From Scybalomonas sp905214925 (GTDB lineage: Bacteria; Bacillota; Clostridia; Lachnospirales; Lachnospiraceae): 64,000 nucleotides of DNA. The DNA is taken from the NCBI GenBank assembly GCA_905214925.1, contig CAJMOB010000008.1, forward strand, positions 1-64,000, in the 5' to 3' direction. The notes under the pieces are model-generated. The model made no database searches. It was not told the origin of the DNA and saw only the letters and a program-made list of their open reading frames with translations. A program made the translations under genes and the position numbers. Positions 17,649-26,293 of the stretch are shown in pieces; within the stretch, counting starts at the first letter, position 1, and each line of letters begins with the position of its first letter.

Positions 17649-19013
17649 TTATCCTACAATACTTCTTGCACAATATGGAGTTCTATAATACATATTGGAA
17701 ATTTTAATTCCTGATTCTGGAGAACTTGCATGAACAACTTGTCCATTTCCAATATAAAGTGCAACGTGACCAATGCTACTTCCATTCTTATAGAAAATTA
17801 AATCTCCAGGCTGTACATCGCTTAAAGAAACAGATCTTCCGTTTGTAGCTTGTTCTCTAGAAGTACGGCTAATAGAAATACCGAAGTTTCTATATACAGA
17901 TTGTGTAAATCCAGAACAATCTGTTCCATTTGTTAAACTTGTTCCTCCATATACATATGGATTTCCTACAAACTGCACTGCAAAATTAACAATATTTTGT
18001 CTTGTTGTTGAACCTGCACTGCTATAGCTCTTGTCAGATGAACTTGAACTTCCAGAACTGCTGTTACTACTAGAAGAACTTGAGCTACTTGATGTACTAG
18101 ATGAATTGGATGTACTAGAAGTATTCGATGTATTTGATGTACTAGATGAACTAGATGCACTTTCAGCTGCTGCTTCCTGTTGCTGTCTTTGTTCTTCTGC
18201 TTGTCTTTCTAACTCACGAGCTGCTGCTTCTTCCGCCTTTTTCTCTTCTTCTCTAGAAACAGCATCATCAAATTGGAAGTCAATATCTACATATTCTTTT
18301 GATACATAGCCTTTTACGTCTTGATCTACCTTAATTGCAACCCAATTTTTCCCTTCTTTAAGAACTTTATAGTCCTCACCTTCTGGTACTAATGTTAATA
18401 TTTTTGCTTTTTGTGTCGCCTTTTCACGTACTCTTAATGTTTGTACTGTAACGGTTGCTACTTTTTTACAAACTTTATTTGCGTAGGTTTCTACCCCTTC
18501 TCCTGTTACAAGAAACTCATCTTTTACCCAACCTGTTACTTCTCCAGATTCGATTTTTGTCCATCCATTTTTTTGTTTTAAAATCGTTCCTGCTGCACCT
18601 TTATATAACTTTCCAACTACTTTTGCTTCTTCTGTTGGATGTTTACGCACATTTAAATAATTATTAACTTTTGCTAATACGATTCCATCGTATTTGGATG
18701 CTTCTTTCTCCTCTTCTGCTTCCTCTTTTTTTGCCTTCTCTTGATCTTCCGTACTTGGAATATCTTTTTCGTCCACGGTCTTTACTTCTGTCGCTCCTGC
18801 TGCTAATGGATCTTGTTGTTGTTCTGTTGTCTTTTCTGGATCCACTGGGATTTGATCTTCTCCAGCATTTACAATATTATCCATGGAAAGGGAAAATCCT
18901 GCCACTGCTGTTGTTGAAAAAATGCTCTCAGCATGAGCTTGTACAGTTCCCGCACCTAAACATGCAGTCACTGCCATTAAGGCAAACGATGCCTTTGTTT
19001 TTAAAAATCTCAT
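17649..19013 (-). CDS. Secreted NlpC/P60 peptidoglycan hydrolase with SH3 domains
   Basis: This 454-aa exported wall hydrolase is predicted to cleave peptide stems of peptidoglycan. It has a signal peptide (1-28, ending VQAHA). An acidic linker follows, then two bacterial SH3 domains (about 110-175 and 180-245), an E/A/Q-rich helical stretch and a long Ser/Thr/Asn linker (~285-330). The C-terminal NlpC/P60 domain has the catalytic triad C366 (DCSGF), H416 (GHVALY) and H428 (VHASS). The ATG follows AGGAGG. It is monocistronic, with its own promoter and terminator. The low-complexity Ser linker explains the many spurious frames opposite it. Confidence 0.93.
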   Translation of the reverse strand: MRFLKTKASFALMAVTACLGAGTVQAHAESIFSTTAVAGFSLSMDNIVNAGEDQIPVDPEKTTEQQQDPLAAGATEVKTVDEKDIPSTEDQEKAKKEEAEEEKEASKYDGIVLAKVNNYLNVRKHPTEEAKVVGKLYKGAAGTILKQKNGWTKIESGEVTGWVKDEFLVTGEGVETYANKVCKKVATVTVQTLRVREKATQKAKILTLVPEGEDYKVLKEGKNWVAIKVDQDVKGYVSKEYVDIDFQFDDAVSREEEKKAEEAAARELERQAEEQRQQQEAAAESASSSSSTSNTSNTSSTSNSSSTSSSSSSSSSNSSSGSSSSSDKSYSSAGSTTRQNIVNFAVQFVGNPYVYGGTSLTNGTDCSGFTQSVYRNFGISISRTSREQATNGRSVSLSDVQPGDLIFYKNGSSIGHVALYIGNGQVVHASSPESGIKISNMYYRTPYCARSIVG

Positions 19014-19065
19014 GTTTCTTATAACCTCCTACACGATACTCTTTATTACTTTTTTTATTTTTATT

Positions 19066-19093
19066 ATTATATTACAAAATTGTTAAATCTCAA
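19066..19093 (-). promoter_or_regulatory. Possible promoter of the NlpC/P60 gene
   Basis: -35 TTGAGA (complement of 19088-19093), a 16-nt spacer and -10 TATAAT (complement of 19066-19071), about 50 nt before the start codon. Confidence 0.45.
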
Positions 19094-19177
19094 ATCACTT
19101 TGCTCATTATAGCAGTTTCCCCTACGTATGTCAACATAATAAGGCTTAAATTCATGATTTCTTCCTAAATTGTTTAT

Positions 19178-19229
19178 AAAAAAAAACAAAACAGATCTTT
19201 TTTTTATACAAACCTGTTTTGCTTTTTTT
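19178..19229 (-). terminator. Intrinsic terminator after trxB
   Basis: AAAGCAAAACAG pairs with CTGTTTTGTTTT on the minus strand, followed by a long U-run. It lies about 50 nt after the trxB stop codon. Confidence 0.75.
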
Positions 19230-19279
19230 ATCTCATTCTTTATATTTTTTAATCTTTTGTAACACTTTTGTAATAAATA

Positions 19280-20209
19280 TTATTTTACTTGTTCTGCTAA
19301 GTATTTTTCAATAGAATAGACTGCATTAGCACCATCAGATGCTGCTGTTACTACTTGGCGAAGTGCTTTTGTACGCACATCTCCTGCAACAAAAAGACCT
19401 GCTGTACTTGTTGTACCTGTCTCATCGCCAATGATATATCCTTTTTCATCTCTGTCTACAATATCTTTTACCATTTCTGTATCAGGACGGTTTCCTACTG
19501 CAACGAATACACCTTGCACTGGAAGTTCACTTTGCTCTTCTGTTTTTACATTGCGTACTTTAATATTATTAACAATACCTTCTCCTTCTATCTTTTCTAC
19601 GACACTATCCCAAACAACTTCTATATTTGGAAGAGAAAGTAATTGTTGTTGTAATATTTTAGCTCCACGGAATTCATCTCTTCTGTGGATCACATATACT
19701 TTTTCACAACCTCTTGCTAAGAAAATAGCATCTTCTAACGCTACATCTCCACCACCGACAACTGCGACTGTTTTTCCTCTAAAGAACGCTCCATCACAAG
19801 TTGCGCAATAAGAAACTCCCATTCCTTTTAATTCTTCTTCACCAGATACACCCAGTGTAACATGTTCTGCTCCTGTTGCAATAATCACTGTTTTTGCTTC
19901 TACTGGTTCTTTTCCATCAAATAATACTGTAAATCCGTTTTCTGTCTTCTCCACTTTCTTTACAGATGCTGTTAAAAACTCTGTTCCTAATTTATCAGCA
20001 TGTTCTCTCATTTTAATTCCTAAATCAAATCCATTGATCATTGGAAGTCCTGGATAGTTATCTACTTCATATGTGTTTAAAATTTGACCTCCACTCATTG
20101 GATTTTTTTCTATTACAATGGTTTTTAATAACGCTCTTTGGGCATAAATTGCAGAAGTTAATCCTGCTGGTCCAGAACCGATAATTGCTAAGTCATATTG
20201 AATATTCAT
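19280..20209 (-). CDS. trxB: Thioredoxin-disulfide reductase
   Basis: This is a 309-aa flavoprotein that reduces thioredoxin with NADPH. It has an N-terminal FAD motif GSGPAGLTSA (11-20). The redox-active pair C135-A-T-C138 is in SYCATCDG, and the NAD(P)-binding VVGGGDVALEDA follows near 151. FVAGDVRTKALRQV near the C-terminus contacts FAD. The His-Arg-Arg in VIHRRDEFR favours NADPH. The ATG has AGGAGG upstream. It stands alone, with a terminator after it. Confidence 0.96.
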   Translation of the reverse strand: MNIQYDLAIIGSGPAGLTSAIYAQRALLKTIVIEKNPMSGGQILNTYEVDNYPGLPMINGFDLGIKMREHADKLGTEFLTASVKKVEKTENGFTVLFDGKEPVEAKTVIIATGAEHVTLGVSGEEELKGMGVSYCATCDGAFFRGKTVAVVGGGDVALEDAIFLARGCEKVYVIHRRDEFRGAKILQQQLLSLPNIEVVWDSVVEKIEGEGIVNNIKVRNVKTEEQSELPVQGVFVAVGNRPDTEMVKDIVDRDEKGYIIGDETGTTSTAGLFVAGDVRTKALRQVVTAASDGANAVYSIEKYLAEQVK

Positions 20210-20457
20210 TATAAATTCCTCCTATTTGTTTACTTTTATTATTATAAAGAAAGGTACAGATAAACACCGAGAAATCATCCATATAAATTCGTGTTTCTTC
20301 TTTATTCCTGAAACCTTTCATTTTTCTATCATTCCTATTTCAATCCATTTTCATTTTCTTCATTCTTAACAACAATGCTTGTATTGTTTCCTTTTCTGCT
20401 TTATAATACTATCTAAGAAAGTTCATCTTTCATTGTTAAAAAAAGGAGGCGAATACT

Positions 20458-20994
20458 ATGATTCGCAAATGGTTATTAACAGTTGGTTTATTAGTTGTTG
20501 GAACTACCACACTCTTTGGCTGTGGCAAGAAAGATTCTAACACTCTATCTAATAACAATACAGAATCGACTGTAGCTTCTACTACTGAGGCTACGACAGA
20601 GTCTACTATGGAAGCTTCTACTTCTACTGAAACTACTGAAACTACTGAGGCTGCGACAGAAGCTACTACAACTAATTCAACTACAGAACAGGAAACTACT
20701 ACGGAAGCTGCTGCTTCTACAGAAACTACAAAAGCTACGGAAGCTACAACAGAAGAAACACTTCCTCCTAAAGTTACTTCAAAGAAAACAGGCACTGGTA
20801 TTTTTAATGGCCAAATCGACAGTAACTCTGTAGAAATTGAAATGGAAAATGGAGAACCTGAGACATTCTTTATTTACAAAGAAAAAGTAGCCGAAGCATT
20901 TAATAATATGGATATTGGTGCAAAAATCTCCTTTACTTATGGACCTGCAAAAGGTCAAGTAAATCCTCAGATTCTTTCTGTAAAAGAACAATAA
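20458..20994 (+). CDS. Thr-rich putative lipoprotein
   Basis: The protein has 178 aa. A lipoprotein signal (basic start MIRKW, hydrophobic core, lipobox LFGC with Cys at ~22) is followed by a stalk of about 70 residues made of T, E, A and S (~36-105). A folded C-terminal part of ~65 residues (GTGIFNGQIDSNSVEIEMEN onward) resembles small OB/SH3-like beta domains, but I do not recognise a named family. It is likely anchored to the outer face of the membrane. AAAGGAGG precedes the ATG. It ends 1 nt from the end of the convergent lspA-like gene. Confidence 0.8.
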   Translation: MIRKWLLTVGLLVVGTTTLFGCGKKDSNTLSNNNTESTVASTTEATTESTMEASTSTETTETTEAATEATTTNSTTEQETTTEAAASTETTKATEATTEETLPPKVTSKKTGTGIFNGQIDSNSVEIEMENGEPETFFIYKEKVAEAFNNMDIGAKISFTYGPAKGQVNPQILSVKEQ

Positions 20995-20995
20995 G

Positions 20996-21451
20996 TCAAT
21001 TATTTTTTTCTTTTAGAAAACTAATAACCAACAAAAAACTTCCTATGAAGATAAAAAAGTCCGCTATATTAAATACAATATGGCGGATTTTTTTCCATGA
21101 AAAACTAAAATAATCTACCACATAATGTTTTGTAACGCGATCCCATGCATTGCTAATGGCACCACCTAATAAAAAAGATAATGCTAATTTTCTCATTCCT
21201 TGTCCAGATACCTTCACTAACTGATGAAGCCAAAAAAGCAATCCCAAAATTAGTCCACACGTCCCAAATATTAATTTTTCTTGGTGTTGAGAAAACAGGT
21301 CAAGCGCTGCACCTTTATTATAATATTTTTTCAAAATCAACTTTCCATTCCATCTTTTAATAGAATGTTCAAAGTCTAGTTTCTTATCCATCTTCTTTTT
21401 CATGTTCCATTCAAATGCAACAATACTAGCAATAATTCCATACCATATCAA
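20996..21451 (-). CDS. lspA: Signal peptidase II (LspA-like)
   Basis: This membrane aspartyl protease removes lipoprotein signal peptides. The 151-aa protein has four hydrophobic segments. NKGAALDLF (45-53) corresponds to the family NxGAA box. GGAISNAWDR (96-105) and FNIADFF (128-134) carry the two catalytic aspartates, D104 and D131. The start is TTG at 21451 with GGAGGG 8 nt upstream. The N-terminal part has a basic MKKKMDKK stretch after a short hydrophobic segment and is more divergent than typical LspA. It sits tail-to-tail with the lipoprotein gene. Confidence 0.85.
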   Translation of the reverse strand: MIWYGIIASIVAFEWNMKKKMDKKLDFEHSIKRWNGKLILKKYYNKGAALDLFSQHQEKLIFGTCGLILGLLFWLHQLVKVSGQGMRKLALSFLLGGAISNAWDRVTKHYVVDYFSFSWKKIRHIVFNIADFFIFIGSFLLVISFLKEKNN

Positions 21452-21672
21452 CGGCTATCCCTCCTTCTCTATCCAGACTTTCTTAAATTTATTGATCTAT
21501 TTTACCATCTTACCTTTTCTTTTTCTGTGACTTTCTCACATTTTTTATATCTTCCTTTATTTAGTATAGCAAATAAAAATATTTTTGAAAGTATTTTCTA
21601 ATTGTTATCTTCTTTTTCCTATGTTACACTACTAACAGATAGAAGAATAAAATTGTTAGGAGGATTTATTTT

Positions 21673-21882
21673 ATGGAAAAGAAACCTTATGTTTGCCCAA
21701 AATGTGGATGTAACCATTATGATCACGATCAGTTTCAAGCAACTGGTGGAAACTTTGCTAAAATTTTTGATATCCAAAATAAAAAATTCATCACGATTAG
21801 CTGTTCTGAATGTGGTTATACAGAACTTTATAAATCCGAAACCTCTGATGGCTGGAATATTTTAGACTTCTTAATTGGTTAA
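21673..21882 (+). CDS. Small zinc-ribbon protein (DUF2082-like)
   Basis: The 69-aa protein has one zinc ribbon: CPKCGC at 8-13 and CSECGY at about 43-48. Between them, ATGGNFAKIFDIQNKKF and the end GWNILDFLIG fit the small zinc-ribbon family annotated as DUF2082, described as nucleic-acid binding but of unknown role. The ATG follows TAGGAGG. The next gene starts 13 nt after it, so the two are probably co-transcribed. Confidence 0.8.
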   Translation: MEKKPYVCPKCGCNHYDHDQFQATGGNFAKIFDIQNKKFITISCSECGYTELYKSETSDGWNILDFLIG

Positions 21883-21895
21883 AAGGAGGGGACTT

Positions 21896-22450
21896 ATGGT
21901 GGTGAAACAATTTTATGAATTAATAAAAGAAAGAAAAACAGCTCTTGAAGATATCTCTAAAAAATGGGATTCTTTAACATTCAATGGAGTAAAAGAAAAT
22001 CCATCCATATTAGAATTAGAGTCCTGCTTCAAAGAGCAAGTAAATCAGACAAAAAAACACGGGCTAGAATTTATAAAAAAACATAAAAACAAAATTTTAT
22101 ATAGCGCTCTTGTTGTTTCTATCAGTGCGGTGGCAATGGGCATTTATTCTCAATTTCGCCTTATTAAATATCGTCGTCTTTGCATGGAAATGGCCAAAAT
22201 TGACCATGATATTGCAACCTATGTGATAGAATCTTCAAATCTATATAATCAAAAAACAATGCATCTACGCCCTGAAAAAGAAGATATTCGTTATCGTTAC
22301 AAACTATACAGACAATTAAACCGTGGAAAATCGCTTGTTACCATTCAAAAAGAATGCAATGAATTACGAGCTCGTCGTGTAAAGGAAGCACATGAATTTA
22401 ACTTCGATCTCATGCGTGTTAGACATGAATCCACAAATTACAATAACTGA
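21896..22450 (+). CDS. Single-pass membrane protein of unknown function
   Basis: The protein has 184 aa from the ATG at 21896, which has AAAGGAGGGG upstream. An in-frame TTG further up overlaps that site. A helical, charged N-terminal half (1-60) is followed by one membrane helix (LYSALVVSISAVAMGIYS, ~66-83). A basic, probably coiled C-terminal half contains many Arg and Tyr residues. I recognise no family. It is in an operon with the zinc-ribbon gene and ends at a bidirectional terminator. Confidence 0.7.
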   Translation: MVVKQFYELIKERKTALEDISKKWDSLTFNGVKENPSILELESCFKEQVNQTKKHGLEFIKKHKNKILYSALVVSISAVAMGIYSQFRLIKYRRLCMEMAKIDHDIATYVIESSNLYNQKTMHLRPEKEDIRYRYKLYRQLNRGKSLVTIQKECNELRARRVKEAHEFNFDLMRVRHESTNYNN

Positions 22451-22475
22451 TAGACGATAAAAAATAAGTTGTTTG

Positions 22476-22529
22476 AAAATACGAAAACCTTATCTTTTCT
22501 ATTCATAAGATAAGGTTTTCGTATTTTTT
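22476..22529. terminator. Bidirectional terminator between convergent genes
   Basis: Near-perfect 19-bp arms, AATACGAAAACCTTATCTT and its complement, have A-runs on the left and T-runs on the right. The hairpin can stop both the plus-strand membrane protein gene and the minus-strand pfkA. Confidence 0.9.
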
Positions 22530-22546
22530 ATTGTTTCTATTTCATT

Positions 22547-23632
22547 TTAATCCCCAAAAGAAATTCCTAATGTTTTGGCTTGTTTCACAATAGTATCCTC
22601 TGGTGATACATATTTTAATTTACCTGCGACTTCAGATAATGGTACAGAAATAATCTCATTTCCCTTTACGGATACCATACGCCCATATTGCTCCTTATAA
22701 ATAAGGCTAGCTGCCTCTGCACCTAAACGGCTAGAAAGAACACGATCATATGCACTTGGACTTCCACCTCTTTGCATATGCCCAGGAACAGTAACTCGTA
22801 CTTCTTTTCCTGTTGCCTCTTGAATTTGCTCTGCTAATTCATAAGAAATCGTTGGCTGTTTTCTCTTTTTTATTTTTGCTTTTCTTTCTTTTTTTGAAAG
22901 AAGAGCGTCTTCTTTTGAGATTGCTCCTTCTGCTACTGCTAAGATTGAAAATCTCTTACCTTGTTTCTCACGTCTATCTAATGCTTCTATTACTTTATCA
23001 ATATCATATGGAATCTCTGGAATGAGAATAATATCGGCACCTCCTGCAATTCCTGCATGAAGTGTCACCCATCCAACTTTATGTCCCATAAGTTCTACAA
23101 TAAATACACGACCATGAGAAGTGGCTGTTGTATGAATACAATCAATGGCATTTGTTGCAATATTGACAGCACTTTGAAAACCAAATGTCATCTCAGTTGC
23201 CCATAGATCATTATCAATTGTCTTTGGAAGCGTGATGACATTTAAGCCCTCTTCGGAAAGCATATGGGCTGTCTTATGAGTTCCATTTCCACCTAACACA
23301 ACAAGACAGTCTAACTTCAATTGACGATATGTTGTCTTCATCGCTTCAACTTTATCAAGACCATTAGCATCTGGCACCCTCATTAGCTTAAATGGCTGTC
23401 GACTGCTTCCAAGAATCGTTCCACCTTTTGTAAGAATTCCAGAAAAGTCGGATGGTTTTAACTTATGATAATTCCCATAAATTAATCCTTTATATCCTTC
23501 TTCAAATCCAATAATCTCTACATCTTCACCACAAAGGGTCACGAGGCCTTTTACAACGCCTCGCATCGCAGCATTTAATGCCTGACAATCTCCACCACTT
23601 GTTAACATACCAATTCTTTTGTTTTTACCCAT
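22547..23632 (-). CDS. pfkA: 6-phosphofructokinase, group III-like
   Basis: This glycolytic enzyme phosphorylates fructose 6-phosphate. The 361-aa protein has the N-terminal TSGGDCQALNAAMRG (11-25), a phosphoryl-donor loop GGNGT (114-118), PKTIDND (136-142) and MGHKVGW near 200. ATP-dependent enzymes usually have GGDG with PGTIDND, and PPi-dependent ones GGDD with PKTIDND. Here a Gly at the donor-specificity position combines with Lys in the second motif, as in group III enzymes, and the usual Asp of GGDG is Asn. Donor preference therefore cannot be called. It starts 33 nt after recR. Confidence 0.93.
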   Translation of the reverse strand: MGKNKRIGMLTSGGDCQALNAAMRGVVKGLVTLCGEDVEIIGFEEGYKGLIYGNYHKLKPSDFSGILTKGGTILGSSRQPFKLMRVPDANGLDKVEAMKTTYRQLKLDCLVVLGGNGTHKTAHMLSEEGLNVITLPKTIDNDLWATEMTFGFQSAVNIATNAIDCIHTTATSHGRVFIVELMGHKVGWVTLHAGIAGGADIILIPEIPYDIDKVIEALDRREKQGKRFSILAVAEGAISKEDALLSKKERKAKIKKRKQPTISYELAEQIQEATGKEVRVTVPGHMQRGGSPSAYDRVLSSRLGAEAASLIYKEQYGRMVSVKGNEIISVPLSEVAGKLKYVSPEDTIVKQAKTLGISFGD

Positions 23633-23665
23633 TGCTTTTCCCTGCCTTTCGTATCTTATGGTCGA

Positions 23666-24262
23666 TTACATTTCTGTTCTACCATCTAACGCTCTTAAAA
23701 GAGTTACTTCATCAATATATTCTAAATCTCCACCAACTGGCACACCACTGGCAATTTTGGTGATTTTAATTCCTGTTGGCTTTACAAGTTTACTGATATA
23801 CATTGCAGTTGTTTCACCTTCTAAGCTAGAATTTGTGGCAATAATAACTTCCTTTACTTCTCCTTGCAATCGGCTCATTAACTCTTTTAATCGAATATCA
23901 TTTGGGCCAATTCCTTGATAAGGAGAAATTGCACCATGCAGAACATGGTACACGCCATCGTATTTTCCAGTTTTTTCATAAGCAGCTAAATCTCTTGTAT
24001 TTTCAACAACCATAATGGTAGTATGGTCTCGTTTCTCACTTGCGCAAATCGGACAAATTTCTTGATCCGTTAAGGTACAACATACTTTACAATATTGTAC
24101 TTTACTCTTTGCCTGTACAATCGTGTTTGCAAGACTTTCCACTTGTTCCTTTGGCATATTAATAATATGAAAGGCCAATCTTTGTGCCGATTTGGCACCA
24201 ATTCCTGGAAGTCTTCCTAATTCCTCTATGAGTTTTGTTATCTGATTGCTGTAAATATCCAT
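23666..24262 (-). CDS. recR: Recombination protein RecR
   Basis: RecR loads with RecO to assist RecA in gap repair. The 198-aa protein has a helix-hairpin-helix at the N-terminus (LGRLPGIGAKSAQRLAFH). A Cys4 zinc site follows (C58, C61/C62, C70, C73), then a Toprim domain (VVENTRDLAAYEKTGKYDGVYH) and the C-terminal Walker-B-like region ending VTLLRALDGR. The start codon overlaps the ybaB stop by one base (TAATG), so the two are translationally coupled. Gene order dnaX-ybaB-recR matches B. subtilis. Confidence 0.97.
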   Translation of the reverse strand: MDIYSNQITKLIEELGRLPGIGAKSAQRLAFHIINMPKEQVESLANTIVQAKSKVQYCKVCCTLTDQEICPICASEKRDHTTIMVVENTRDLAAYEKTGKYDGVYHVLHGAISPYQGIGPNDIRLKELMSRLQGEVKEVIIATNSSLEGETTAMYISKLVKPTGIKITKIASGVPVGGDLEYIDEVTLLRALDGRTEM

Positions 24263-24615
24263 TAGAATGGGAAGCCTCCACCCATGCCAAGACCTCCTGT
24301 GATCTTAGCCATAGAGCTTGATTGATCTTCTTCCATTTTTCTAAAAGCTTCATTAACAGCAGAAATAATCAGATCTTCTAACATTTCAATATCATCTGGA
24401 TCTACAACTTCTTCTTCTAATTTTACAGCTGTTACTTCCTTTTTACCAGAAACGGTAACGGTAACAACACCACCACCAACCGTAGCAGTATATTCTTTCG
24501 CTTCTAACTCTTTTGTTGTTTCCTCCATCTGTTTTTGCATTTTTTGTGCTTGTTTCATAAGGTTATTCATATTACCAGGCATACCCATTCCTGGAAATCC
24601 ACCTCTTTTTGCCAT
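24262..24615 (-). CDS. YbaB/EbfC nucleoid-associated protein
   Basis: The protein has 117 aa. It starts with a Gly/Met-rich tail (MAKRGGFPGMGMPGNMNN), then a long helix (LMKQAQKMQKQMEETTKELE) and the beta-sheet core with VTVSGKKEVTAVKL. This is the dimeric DNA-binding YbaB fold. The gene lies between dnaX (27 nt) and recR (1-nt overlap), its conserved position. Confidence 0.95.
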   Translation of the reverse strand: MAKRGGFPGMGMPGNMNNLMKQAQKMQKQMEETTKELEAKEYTATVGGGVVTVTVSGKKEVTAVKLEEEVVDPDDIEMLEDLIISAVNEAFRKMEEDQSSSMAKITGGLGMGGGFPF

Positions 24616-24642
24616 TGTCTTATTCCTCCTATTTCTTTTTTC

Positions 24643-26253
24643 TTAATCCTCAAATTCAATCGGTATATTGAGTTTTCCAAGGATACTTAAATCATAACTT
24701 TCAAAGGTTCCTCTTTGTTCTTCTGATTCAAAAATACACTGATATTGAATCTTTTTTCCTGCCTTCTCTGATAATAGTTCTTCTAGTTCTCGTTTGTGTA
24801 TCTCTCGTTCAAAATATTCTTTTGCCATAACTCCGTCGGGACTCTTTTGGAACATTAAATTTAAAGAATTACTATCAGCACCTACTGTCACTTTTGCCTT
24901 TGCAAAATAGGATTTCATAGGCCCTACAAATTCCCTTTTTATCTCTGGAAGCTTATGCATCAAAGATTTTAACGTCTCAATATCCGCTGGCTCAAAACGT
25001 TTTGCAAGTTCTTCCTCCACTTGAAAACTATTTTCTTCTATTTGCTCTTTTGCTTTTTCTTGTTGCATCATAGGCTGTGTGCCCATGACAACAGGAACTC
25101 CTTGTTCCATCTTTTGCTCTAATACCCGAAGTCGATCCAAAATACTATCATAATTTTGCTCCATTTGGGGCTTACAAAGACGAATAAAGGTTACTTCTGT
25201 CAACACTCTCTTTTGAGTAGCATAACGAAGCTGTCCTGATAAATCCGATAAAATTCGAATATAACGCATCAAAGTCTCATGATCCACTTTCGTGCTCTCT
25301 TCTTTTAATGCTAAAAGATTTTCTTCTGACATATCAAAAGCAATTTCTTCCTCTTTTGAACTTTTTAAAAGCAAGAGATTTCTAAGATACCAAACAAAGT
25401 CTGTTACAAACTGAGAAAGTTCTCTTCCTCGAGTGACCATATCCTCAATTGTTTGCATTGTTTCTGGGACATCTTGTGCTAAAATAGCCCTTAGCACTTT
25501 ACTAAACACTTCACTATCCACAGCACCTAGAACATTCAACACATTTTCATACGTAATTGGCTGCCCTAAATAAAATGCAATACATTGATCAAGCAGGCTT
25601 AATGCATCACGCATAGAACCATCTGCCACTTTTGCCACATAACGTAAAGCTTTTGCTTCTGCTTCAATTCCTTCTTTTATCATCAACTCTTCTAAACGGT
25701 TTGCAATTGTATCAATGGAAATCCTGCGAAAATCATATCGCTGGCACCGAGATAAAATTGTAATTGGAATTTTATGTGCTTCTGTTGTAGCTAAAATAAA
25801 TATAACATAAGAAGGCGGTTCTTCCAAGGTCTTCAATAAGGCATTAAATGCTCCTATAGAAAGCATATGCACCTCATCAATAATATACACCTTGTATTTT
25901 CCTTCTGTTGGGGAATACTGCACCTCATCACGAATATCGCGAATATTGTCCACACCGTTGTTGGACGCAGCATCAATTTCAATCACATTCATTGCCGTCT
26001 GTTCATTAATTCTTCGACAAGAATCACATTGATTACAGGGACTTCCATCGATTGGATGTTCACAGTTCACCGCTTTTGCAAATAACTTTGCGATGGTCGT
26101 CTTTCCAGTTCCTCTCGTTCCACAAAACAAGTAGGCATGTCCAATTCGATCTGCTTTTATCTGATTGGTTAAAGCGGTTACAATATGTTCTTGTCCCTTT
26201 ACATCTTCAAATTCGGATGGTCTCCATTTTCTATATAACGCCATGTATGACAT
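24643..26253 (-). CDS. dnaX: DNA polymerase III subunits gamma/tau
   Basis: This is the clamp-loader ATPase of the replisome. The 536-aa protein has Walker A GTRGTGKTT (45-53), the four-Cys zinc module (C64, C73, C76, C79), Walker B YIIDEVHML and the SRC sensor (ILSRCQRYDF). A collar domain and a less conserved tau-like tail follow from about 370. The ATG has GGAGG 9 nt before it. It leads the dnaX-ybaB-recR-pfkA run on the minus strand. Confidence 0.97.
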   Translation of the reverse strand: MSYMALYRKWRPSEFEDVKGQEHIVTALTNQIKADRIGHAYLFCGTRGTGKTTIAKLFAKAVNCEHPIDGSPCNQCDSCRRINEQTAMNVIEIDAASNNGVDNIRDIRDEVQYSPTEGKYKVYIIDEVHMLSIGAFNALLKTLEEPPSYVIFILATTEAHKIPITILSRCQRYDFRRISIDTIANRLEELMIKEGIEAEAKALRYVAKVADGSMRDALSLLDQCIAFYLGQPITYENVLNVLGAVDSEVFSKVLRAILAQDVPETMQTIEDMVTRGRELSQFVTDFVWYLRNLLLLKSSKEEEIAFDMSEENLLALKEESTKVDHETLMRYIRILSDLSGQLRYATQKRVLTEVTFIRLCKPQMEQNYDSILDRLRVLEQKMEQGVPVVMGTQPMMQQEKAKEQIEENSFQVEEELAKRFEPADIETLKSLMHKLPEIKREFVGPMKSYFAKAKVTVGADSNSLNLMFQKSPDGVMAKEYFEREIHKRELEELLSEKAGKKIQYQCIFESEEQRGTFESYDLSILGKLNIPIEFED

Positions 26254-26293
26254 AAATCACAACCTCCATTGTTAATATAGTTTAATGGAAAAG

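Noticed and set aside
18031..18309. Plus-strand Leu/Glu-rich frame opposite the NlpC/P60 linker
   Set aside because: Low-complexity antisense of the Ser/Thr repeat coding region, with no ribosome site.
20570..20760. CRISPR-like or tandem DNA repeat in the lipoprotein gene
   Set aside because: The ACT/GAA repetition follows codon triplets of a Thr/Glu/Ala stalk. There are no fixed-length repeats with unique spacers.
20436..20795. Minus-strand Val/Ser-rich frame opposite the lipoprotein stalk
   Set aside because: Antisense shadow of the Thr/Glu-rich codons in the lipoprotein gene.
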